NCBI GenBank assembly: GCA_963643505.1
Contig: CAVIKF010000003.1
Span: 124,001-188,000, forward strand
Source: CAVEFW01 sp963643505
GTDB taxonomy: Bacteria; Actinomycetota; Coriobacteriia; Coriobacteriales; Eggerthellaceae
Direction of reading: 5' to 3'
DNA length: 64,000 nucleotides
Shown here: piece by piece, positions 55,107 through 62,176 of the stretch
Position numbering within the stretch: the stretch's first letter is position 1
Layout: every line of letters begins with the position of its first letter
Made by a program: the position numbers and the translations under genes
Notes under the pieces: model-generated
Database searches by the model: none
What the model was told of the DNA's origin: nothing
The model's input: the letters and a program-made list of their open reading frames with translations, nothing else

Positions 55107-56735
55107 CTACCATCCGGTGCCCCTCTTCCAAACGCCGAGGAGGTCGAGAAGCCGCAGCGGTTCTTTCGCCGATGATTCGCCATAGCCCGTGCGGCCGAGG
55201 TAATGGCGCGCGGCGAGCGCATCGGTATAGTCCGCAAACAGGAACACCTGCGTTTGCCCCGTACCATCGAAGTGGCTGACCGTCGGCTCGAAGGAATAGC
55301 TATCGAGGAAGACCTCGCCGGTCTTGTCGTCACGCGCAACCTTCAGTCCCGCAAGCCCGCCGACGAGCGTCTCGACCTGATCTTGGGCGGCCATGAAATT
55401 GCCCAGCCCGTAATAGCAAACGCTCGTGTTGTCGTTGGACGCGGTCACGGCCTCAACCGGCAAGACGGTGTGGGTGTGGCTGCAGATGATCGCATCCGCA
55501 CCCGCCTCGGTAAGGCACTGCGCCAATTCGCGCTGCTCGTCGCTCGGCGCGCTTGCGTACTCCTCGCCGCAATGCACGACGCACACGGTAAAATCCGCCT
55601 CTGCATCAGCCTGCGCCACCTGGGCCGCAAACACCTCGACATCGTCAAGCGCCTCGACGTGATAGGCGCTCCCCCAACCGAGCTCGTTTCCGTTCGTCCC
55701 GTATGTGGCGTTCACAAACGCCAGCGCGATGCCGTTGCGCTCGATGACAGCGATTCCCTCGCTCGTCGCCCCGCCGATTCCCAGGGTGCGTACCCCCGCC
55801 TCGTCAAAGGCCTCGAGCGTCGTCGCAACGCCCTCCTCTCCCTTGTCAAGCGCATGGTTCGTCGCACAGGCAGCGATGTCGAACCCCGCATTCGCCAACG
55901 TCTGTGCCATCGACGACGGCGTTCCGAAATACGGGTAGCCGCTCACGTCGGCAACGTCGTCGACAAGCGGGGTCTCCTGCACGACGCACGCGATGTCCGC
56001 GGCCTCCACCGTCGAGGCGACGGACTCGTACACCGATGTGAAATCAAAGGAATCCGTCGCCCTATCGCGCACGCCCTCGCACACCGAGGCATGGGCGATG
56101 TTGTCGCCCGCGAACAAGAGCGTCACCTCCTGCCCTTGGCTCAACGGTTCCTCGGGCTCCTCGAGCGACACGCCGTTCTCCTCGACGAGCGAAAACCCGA
56201 AATAGTCCCACTCCCACACCGTCGTCTCGCCCTGCGGCGTCGCGATGTGCATGCAACCCGCACCGTCGAGATGCACCTCTTGCGCGTCAAATCCGATGTC
56301 CGAGGAGAGCCACACCTCCTCGAGCTCGTCGCCCGCATAGCGGTACACGAAGATATGCTCCGAGAAGTCCCCGCTGTCCTCATCCACCCAAAACGGCCGA
56401 TAGGGCCCATAGCTCCCGATCTTCCAAACGACGAGCAACAGCTCGGTCGCGCCGTCGCCGTCGAAATCCCAAAGCATCGCATCGGACACGAACTGCCCCT
56501 CGACCGATGAGCACGTACCGCGCGAGCCCTCGACGCTCACGCGCTTTCCGGCAAGCGTCACGATCTCGTCAGACCCGTCTCCGTCCACGTCGAAGACAAT
56601 CGAGCGATCGTTCCACTGAACCCACGAAGGCAGGAAGCATCCGCTGCGCCAAAGCCCGAGCGCAACCGCCGCGACGACGAGCGCAATGCCCGCCGCTGCG
56701 GCGATTCCGATTGCTATTTTCCTCAGCGGAGCCAA
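55107..56735 (-). CDS. CapA-like poly-gamma-glutamate synthesis/metallophosphatase protein
   Basis: 542 residues, TTG start at 56735, with AGGTAG upstream, 4 bases after the stop of the DUF3160 gene. A membrane helix (GIAAAAGIALVVAAVALGLW) anchors it. Residues about 40-180 have repeated DVDGDGSDEI and DFDGDGATEL motifs, like FG-GAP/EF-hand-like calcium loops. The C-terminal 330 residues are a PGA_cap/CapA domain (LLFAGDNIAHAS, ATNHALDKG, HCGEEYAS, SHTHTVLP). CapA proteins occur in capsule and cell-wall polymer systems, but no capBC is seen, so true polyglutamate synthesis is doubtful. Confidence 0.8.
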   Translation of the reverse strand: MAPLRKIAIGIAAAAGIALVVAAVALGLWRSGCFLPSWVQWNDRSIVFDVDGDGSDEIVTLAGKRVSVEGSRGTCSSVEGQFVSDAMLWDFDGDGATELLLVVWKIGSYGPYRPFWVDEDSGDFSEHIFVYRYAGDELEEVWLSSDIGFDAQEVHLDGAGCMHIATPQGETTVWEWDYFGFSLVEENGVSLEEPEEPLSQGQEVTLLFAGDNIAHASVCEGVRDRATDSFDFTSVYESVASTVEAADIACVVQETPLVDDVADVSGYPYFGTPSSMAQTLANAGFDIAACATNHALDKGEEGVATTLEAFDEAGVRTLGIGGATSEGIAVIERNGIALAFVNATYGTNGNELGWGSAYHVEALDDVEVFAAQVAQADAEADFTVCVVHCGEEYASAPSDEQRELAQCLTEAGADAIICSHTHTVLPVEAVTASNDNTSVCYYGLGNFMAAQDQVETLVGGLAGLKVARDDKTGEVFLDSYSFEPTVSHFDGTGQTQVFLFADYTDALAARHYLGRTGYGESSAKEPLRLLDLLGVWKRGTGW

Positions 56736-56739
56736 GCCG

Positions 56740-59088
56740 CTACCTGCGCGTTATCACCAGGCCGCTCATCCATTCCTCCAGGCTCGGAGCCGAGGAGGAG
56801 GTCGAGGAGGTCGATCCCAATCCCATCATGGAGCGCCACTGCGAATCAGTTAGGCGGTTGGAGGAGGGCTGCTCGAATTGGTAGAACGTATACACCGCTC
56901 CACGCGTGAGATGCAGCTCGCCGTTGATTGGGACAAGCACGTAGATATAGGCCACCTTGCCCGTGCCAAGCTCGAGGCAGGAGCCATTGCCGCTCGCCAC
57001 ATCGACCACGACACCGGCCGGGTTCTTTTGAGAGCGGGTCATGCCCGTGCCGCTGTCGGCGGTGACCTCGGCCCAGAAGTGCTCGAGCTGGCCGCCAAAC
57101 GTGCGGATGACGTCGTACTCCGAGCTCGAGAGCTCCTCGTTTTGCAACTCCTTGACCGACATGTCGCGCAGCTGGTCGGACAGCGATGCGAGAAGCGCGA
57201 GATTGCTCTTGTCGTCTGCGCTGAGGAACCCGAGGCTCTCGAGGCCCTCCGATGTCGCCTCGCAAAGGGCGGACAGGCGATCGTACACCTCGGGCTCGGG
57301 CTCGACGTAGCCGCGATCGTCGTTGTTGACGGAACCGCCGCCCATCTCAGCCATGACCTGCTTGGAGTACAGGACCGTATCGTGTTTGAGCTCGGTGTAG
57401 CTGCCGAGATAGGCGTTGAGCTGCTTGCGCGCCCACGCCTGGGACTGCATAAACGTCGGATAGGAGGCGTCCTTCTCCTTGAGCAGGGGGTTGAGCGTGT
57501 AGAGCCAGCGGGCATACAGGCTCGCCGACCACATTGAGCTCGTCTCGTCGCCGTAGGCCTCTTGCACCTTCGTCATGTTCTCGGTATAGCCCTCGTAATC
57601 GGTCTCCCCCTCAGACTTGAGGATGTCGTAGGCCTCGGTCGATCCAAGGGCCGCAGGGACGTCGAGCGCGTTGGGAAGGTCGCGCGTTTGTCCGCTGCTG
57701 TCCTTGCCAACGCTGTCGTAGATGAGCTCTTGGAAGATCGCCTCGTCGATGCTGAAGCGCTGGCCCATAAAGCGATAGCCTTTCTCGTCGGCCACGTTGG
57801 ATTCTGTGGTGGGGTCGTCGATGAGCACGGAGGAGTTGATCGTCGGCGCGGACATGCTCGCCGTCAGCTCATGGCACATCTTCCAAGCGCTCTCGTTGCC
57901 CGCGAGCTTCGCGGCGGTAACGTCGTCGCCGTACGCCGCCTTCACGAGCGGCAGGTACTCATAGTAGGTGCAATCGTCGGATGTGCCCGCGAAGAAGCTC
58001 GTGACCTCGTAGATTGACTCCCACTTCTCGAGGTCGGTCTTCTCAAGCGCCAACGCCATGAGGACGGCGCTGCGGTCGAAGTCCTCGTTGCTTTGCTTGA
58101 AGTTCATGCGCCCGTACCACATCATCGCGCGGAAATACGGCTCGAGGGTCGCATCGCCCTCGTAGTAGCCACGCGGCTTGTATTGGCTGTAATCCTCGAG
58201 GATGTCCTCGAACAGCGTCGACACACATATCTCCGAGGCGGAGTTGATACGCGAGAGCTCGGTTCTCACCTGATCCGCAACGCTTGCGGGAACCTCGACG
58301 GAGGAGTCTTGCAAAGCCGCGCCTACGGCGAAGAACGCCACGTTGCGCTTGGCCGCAGACTCCCATTCGGTTCCCTTAAGCTGGTCGAGGTAGGACTCGC
58401 TTTCCGCGAGCATGGCCTGCGAAAGCTCAGACAGGGAGCGTGCCAGGGCGCTCTTCTCGGTGTTTTTTTGGAGGTATTGGAAGTAGAGGTGGTACGTGTG
58501 CATCATCGAGTCGACGGTCACAAAGCTCGCGAGCTTTGTGTAGCGGTTGGTCTCGTAGAGATCGAAAAACTCGTTGGAGCCTGTCGAGGCATCGATGACG
58601 AAGTAGTTTTGGGCAAGGGAGGATTTAAACGAGTCGATGCCGGAGAAGCCGGAGAGGTTGACGACGTTGCTCAGCGATGAGTCGACCGTAACGTTTTGGA
58701 CCTTGGACGTGTAAGTCACCTCGGCCCGATTGGCCACAGACGCGAGGAAGGTCGGACGCTCGAGGGCGCTGACGGTTGTGAGCCCGGATTTCGCGACCGG
58801 CGTTTCGGCCATCTTCGAGGCCGCCTGCGTGCCTGAGAGCAACGGGATGAGGCCCGTGCCAACCGATACGCCGAGCACAATCGCAATCGCCACCACGGCC
58901 GCGGCCGCGATGATGGGCTTGTTGATCGATTGACCCTTCGCCCTCGGAACCTTCGGAGCCACCACAGCCTGTTGAGGTTGGGGTTGTACAGGCTGTATCT
59001 CCTGCACAGGCACCTTTATCTCGCTGCCACACGATACACAAAAGCGCGCGCCGTCCTTAACCTGAGCACCACATTGCGAACAAAACAT
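56740..59088 (-). CDS. Zinc-ribbon membrane protein with DUF3160 domain
   Basis: 782 residues. The N-terminal zinc ribbon MFCSQCGAQ and FCVSCGSE gives four Cys. A Pro/Gln-rich linker and one membrane helix (PIIAAAAVVAIAIVLGVSVG) follow, with the large remainder outside. Residues about 140-760 resemble DUF3160 (NYFVIDASTGSNEFFDLYE; FVTVDSMMHTYHLYFQYL; AYILGVYTEL-like segment AYLGSYTELKHDTVLYSKQ; ends with GAVYTFYQFEQP). The function of DUF3160 is unknown. It is co-transcribed with the CapA-like gene (4-base gap), suggesting a common role at the cell surface. It is preceded by an inverted repeat at 59115-59146. Confidence 0.8.
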   Translation of the reverse strand: MFCSQCGAQVKDGARFCVSCGSEIKVPVQEIQPVQPQPQQAVVAPKVPRAKGQSINKPIIAAAAVVAIAIVLGVSVGTGLIPLLSGTQAASKMAETPVAKSGLTTVSALERPTFLASVANRAEVTYTSKVQNVTVDSSLSNVVNLSGFSGIDSFKSSLAQNYFVIDASTGSNEFFDLYETNRYTKLASFVTVDSMMHTYHLYFQYLQKNTEKSALARSLSELSQAMLAESESYLDQLKGTEWESAAKRNVAFFAVGAALQDSSVEVPASVADQVRTELSRINSASEICVSTLFEDILEDYSQYKPRGYYEGDATLEPYFRAMMWYGRMNFKQSNEDFDRSAVLMALALEKTDLEKWESIYEVTSFFAGTSDDCTYYEYLPLVKAAYGDDVTAAKLAGNESAWKMCHELTASMSAPTINSSVLIDDPTTESNVADEKGYRFMGQRFSIDEAIFQELIYDSVGKDSSGQTRDLPNALDVPAALGSTEAYDILKSEGETDYEGYTENMTKVQEAYGDETSSMWSASLYARWLYTLNPLLKEKDASYPTFMQSQAWARKQLNAYLGSYTELKHDTVLYSKQVMAEMGGGSVNNDDRGYVEPEPEVYDRLSALCEATSEGLESLGFLSADDKSNLALLASLSDQLRDMSVKELQNEELSSSEYDVIRTFGGQLEHFWAEVTADSGTGMTRSQKNPAGVVVDVASGNGSCLELGTGKVAYIYVLVPINGELHLTRGAVYTFYQFEQPSSNRLTDSQWRSMMGLGSTSSTSSSAPSLEEWMSGLVITRR

Positions 59089-59114
59089 AGCCGCCCCCCT
59101 TGCCCGTGAACTTA

Positions 59115-59146
59115 TCCCTTTTGAAAGTATCGCAGATTCAAAAGGA
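59115..59146. promoter_or_regulatory. 10-bp inverted repeat upstream of the DUF3160 operon
   Basis: TCCCTTTTGAA and TTCAAAAGGA pair perfectly over 10 bases; located about 27 bases upstream of the DUF3160 start, where it could be an operator or lysS terminator. Confidence 0.5.
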
Positions 59147-59226
59147 TTCTCAACGAGAAAGAGGGACGAATATTCGTCTCATCAGCCCAAACCGCACGCG
59201 CTGAGGCGCTAGAGACACAGCTGGTC

Positions 59227-60726
59227 TTACGCCTCTTCGCGCATGTGTGGAAACAGCAGCACGTCACGAATCGACACGGAGTCGGTGAGCAGCATGACCA
59301 TGCGGTCGATGCCGATACCCACGCCACCCGCCGGCGGCATGCCATACTCGAGAGCGCGGATGTAGTCAGCGTCAAAACCCATGGCCTCGTCGTCACCCAT
59401 GTCTTTGGCCGCGAGCTGGGCGCGGAAGCGCTCAGCCTGGTCAATAGGGTCGTTGAGCTCGGTGAAAGCATTGGCATACTCATGACCGCAAATGAACAGC
59501 TCGAATCGGTCCGTGAAGTTCGGGTCGGAAGGCTTCTTCTTGGCGAGCGGCGAGATCTCGACAGGGTGGTCGATGACGAAGGTGGGGTTAACAATCTTCT
59601 CCTCGACGACGGCCTCGAAGATCTCGGAAATCAACTTGCCCTTGCCCCATCCGTCCTCGGCATGGCCGCCGTTGTCCTCGAGAATGCGGACCAAGTCCTC
59701 GCGGGTGCGCTCAAAGGAAACTTCCTCGCCGACGCCCTCGGAGGCCATCTCGGCCATGGGGCGGCGAGGCCAATCCCCGGACAGGTCGATCTCGTTGCCC
59801 TGGTAGGTAATCTGAAGCGTTCCGCATGCGGCCTCGGCAGCGGCTTGGAAACAACCTTGCGTGAGATCCATCATGGAGTTGATGTCGCCAAAAGCCTGGT
59901 AGGCTTCCATCGTGGTGAACTCAGGGTTGTGGGTTTGGTCCATACCCTCGTTTCGGAACTGGCGGCCGATCTCGAACACGCGCTCGAAGCCGCCAACGAG
60001 CAGGCGCTTCAGGGGCAACTCGGTGGCGATACGCAGGTAGTAGTCACGATTGAGCGCGTTGAAATGGGTCGTAAAGGGCTTGGCATTCGCACCTCCCATG
60101 ATGGAGTGCAAAAACGGGGTCTCAACCTCGAAGAACTGCTGGCTTTCCATATAGCGGCGCACGGCGGAGACGATCTTGGAGCGCTTCGTGAAGGTCTCCT
60201 TTACCTCCGGATTCGCGATGAGGTCGACGTAGCGTTGACGATATCGCAGCTCCTTGTCGGCGAGGCCGTGGAACTTCTCGGGCAGGGGACGCAAGGACTT
60301 GGACAAAAGCTCGAAAGCGTCGACGGCGACGGAGAGTTGGCCTCGTCGGGTGCGCATCATCACACCGTGGATGCCGATCCAATCGCCGACATCGAGGTCC
60401 TTGAGCTCATCGAACCGCTCTTCGCCCAAGGCGTTGATGCGGCAAAACAGCTGAATTTGACCGGTGGTGTCACGCAACTCCAAGAAGCAGATCTTGCCCT
60501 GGACGCGCTTTGCCATGACGCGACCAGCGATGTCAACGCGGTCTTCAGTTGTGGCGCCGTCTTCAAGCTCGGCGTACTTCGCGTCGAGCTCGTCTACGTG
60601 GTGGGAGTAGCTAAACGCGTGGCCATAGGGGTCCTTACCCGCGGCGATCAACGCGGCGCGCTTCGCCTTGCGAACCTCGATGGGGTCGTCTTCGATGACC
60701 GGTGTGTTTTCGGTGTTCTCTGCCAT
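59227..60726 (-). CDS. lysS: Lysyl-tRNA synthetase (class II)
   Basis: 499 residues from the ATG at 60726 (MAENTENTPVIEDDP), which has GAGAGG 7 bases upstream; the longer in-frame start lacks a site. OB-fold anticodon-binding domain first; class II motif 2 QFRNEGMDQTHNPEFTT; motif 3 GVGIGIDRMVMLLTD. It charges tRNA-Lys. It follows greA on the same strand (order greA then lysS) with a 175-base gap holding a long inverted repeat, so it may be separately regulated. Confidence 0.97.
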   Translation of the reverse strand: MAENTENTPVIEDDPIEVRKAKRAALIAAGKDPYGHAFSYSHHVDELDAKYAELEDGATTEDRVDIAGRVMAKRVQGKICFLELRDTTGQIQLFCRINALGEERFDELKDLDVGDWIGIHGVMMRTRRGQLSVAVDAFELLSKSLRPLPEKFHGLADKELRYRQRYVDLIANPEVKETFTKRSKIVSAVRRYMESQQFFEVETPFLHSIMGGANAKPFTTHFNALNRDYYLRIATELPLKRLLVGGFERVFEIGRQFRNEGMDQTHNPEFTTMEAYQAFGDINSMMDLTQGCFQAAAEAACGTLQITYQGNEIDLSGDWPRRPMAEMASEGVGEEVSFERTREDLVRILEDNGGHAEDGWGKGKLISEIFEAVVEEKIVNPTFVIDHPVEISPLAKKKPSDPNFTDRFELFICGHEYANAFTELNDPIDQAERFRAQLAAKDMGDDEAMGFDADYIRALEYGMPPAGGVGIGIDRMVMLLTDSVSIRDVLLFPHMREEA

Positions 60727-60787
60727 TCGGTTACCTCTCAAAAGGCTTGATGTCGTGTGCATAAAAGTCGTATGCGTAAAACTCAAC

Positions 60788-60848
60788 GAATGGGCTGCAA
60801 GCTCTCAAACCCGCGCCCTTGCACGGCTTGACTGCTTGCAGCCCATTC
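60788..60848. promoter_or_regulatory. 15-bp perfect inverted repeat upstream of lysS
   Basis: GAATGGGCTGCAAGC (60788-60802) and GCTTGCAGCCCATTC (60834-60848) pair perfectly with a 31-base loop. On the minus strand GTTGAGTTTTACG follows, so it may be a weak greA terminator or leader hairpin of lysS. Confidence 0.75.
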
Positions 60849-60901
60849 CACAAAACAAGGTGTACGAAACACCCCGTCGACGTCGCGCGAAGGTAGGCGA
60901 C

Positions 60902-61372
60902 CTAGCGCTTGATCTTCTCGATGACGAGTTTGATCTCACGGCCAGTGGGACCCTGGGCTTGGATGGTATCGCCCTTCTTATGGCCCAAAAGTGCAGCGCC
61001 CACCGGAGACTCGTTAGAAATCTTACCCTCGGCGACATTGGATTCCGCAGCACCCACGATGGTGAAGACGCGCTCGGCACCATTCATCTGAACGTAGACG
61101 GTGCTTCCGATATTAACCTTGGTGGAGCTTTTGGAAGACGTGACTATGGTCGCCTCGGACAAGATTCGGTTGATCTCGGCAATACGAGCCTCCATCATGC
61201 CCTGTTCGTTCTTGGCGTCATCGTACTCGGAATTCTCGGAGATATCACCAAACTCACGAGCGACCTTGATGCGCTCTCCGATCTCGGCACGCTTTTCGGT
61301 CTCAAGGAAACGAAGTTCCTCCTCCAGCTTTGCCTTACCCTCTTCGGTAAGGATATATTCGTTGCCTGCCAT
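60902..61372 (-). CDS. greA: Transcription elongation factor GreA
   Basis: 156 residues from the ATG at 61372 (MAGNEYILTEEGK); AGGTAGGT precedes it, favouring this over the ATG 15 bases upstream. The coiled-coil hairpin with KVAREFGDISENSEYDDAK carries the acidic tip that stimulates RNA cleavage in backtracked polymerase; the FKBP-like C-terminal domain follows (SPVGAALLGHKKGDTI). Located between tatA and lysS. Confidence 0.95.
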   Translation of the reverse strand: MAGNEYILTEEGKAKLEEELRFLETEKRAEIGERIKVAREFGDISENSEYDDAKNEQGMMEARIAEINRILSEATIVTSSKSSTKVNIGSTVYVQMNGAERVFTIVGAAESNVAEGKISNESPVGAALLGHKKGDTIQAQGPTGREIKLVIEKIKR

Positions 61373-61427
61373 GGCACCTACCTTCATGCTCTAGCGCACA
61401 AGCGCTATCCTCAAACTGCGTATGAGA

Positions 61428-61760
61428 TTACTCGGATTTCTTGACGACCTTGACGACGCGCTTCTTGGGAGCCTCTTCGTCACCAGCAGGAAGCTCCTCA
61501 GCCTCCACGGCGATCTCCTCGACCTCCTCGGCCTCGGTCTCGACGGGAGCCTCTTCAGCAGGCTGCTTGGCCTCTTCGGCCTTCTTCTTGCCAGCACCCA
61601 TGCCCTCCTTGAGGTTCTTGGTCGCCTTGCCCAAAGCAGAACCGAGTTTCGGAAGGTTCTTGGGGCCAAAGATGATCAGAACAACGATCAAAATGATGAC
61701 AAGTTCGGGGACGCCGATGCCAGGGATGGGGCCGATGTTCAAAAGTCCGATGGAACCCAT
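61428..61760 (-). CDS. tatA: Twin-arginine translocase subunit TatA
   Basis: 110 residues from the ATG at 61760 (MGSIGLLNIG). One membrane helix (ELVIILIVVLIIFGPKNLP) with the FGPKNLPKLG hinge, then amphipathic helix and a Glu/Ala-rich tail of about 60 residues ending KKRVVKVVKKSE. No tatC is adjacent, so the partner lies elsewhere. Its presence implies export of folded, probably cofactor-bearing proteins. Confidence 0.92.
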   Translation of the reverse strand: MGSIGLLNIGPIPGIGVPELVIILIVVLIIFGPKNLPKLGSALGKATKNLKEGMGAGKKKAEEAKQPAEEAPVETEAEEVEEIAVEAEELPAGDEEAPKKRVVKVVKKSE

Positions 61761-61990
61761 TATTCTCTCTTTCTTCCGTGTGAACAGACTCAGAGCGCAC
61801 AACAAGTGAGCCCTGTGCGGAACGATAACTTCGCTAGGGTATCACACTCTCTCTTCGTTCGCTTGTGTTTTTGGGCAAAGGGCCCCGCAAGACACCTTTT
61901 TTACATGGGTGCCAAGAGCGAACTAACAAGAGATGAACACCAAGAGCAGACGAAAAGGAAAGTCGCAAAGGAATCCACATGGAGTATGAT

Positions 61991-62026
61991 AGGCCCGTTG
62001 ATTTACGCAGGCCCGTTGGTTTACGC
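61991..62026. repeat. Two-copy 18-bp repeat upstream of the small membrane peptide
   Basis: AGGCCCGTTG.TTTACGC occurs at 61991-62008 and 62009-62026 with one mismatch. Confidence 0.8.
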
Positions 62027-62044
62027 AAGGGGAAGGAGTGACCC

Positions 62045-62176
62045 ATGGATCAGAATAGAACAATGCGTCGCGTAGGTGGTTGGTGCATCACCTTGGGCAT
62101 CATCACGCTGACCGTCGGCGTCACGGTCGGAATCGGCACCATCATCGCAGGCGGTGACCTTCTCAAACACTCCTAG
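62045..62176 (+). CDS. Small membrane peptide of 43 residues
   Basis: The reading frame at 62045 opens with MDQNRTMRRVGG after AAGGAGTGACCC, a strong ribosome site. A hydrophobic segment of about 20 residues (WCITLGIITLTVGVTVGIG) forms one membrane helix, followed by a short tail (GGDLLKHS). It is not similar to any family I know. The TAG at 62174-62176 overlaps the convergent MMPL stop by 3 bases. The 18-bp tandem repeat just upstream may belong to its leader. Confidence 0.6.
   Translation: MDQNRTMRRVGGWCITLGIITLTVGVTVGIGTIIAGGDLLKHS

Noticed and set aside
54922..55185. Small + strand frame upstream of clpC region
   Set aside because: No ribosome site and no recognisable domain; lies in a regulatory gap and over the CapA-like 3' end.
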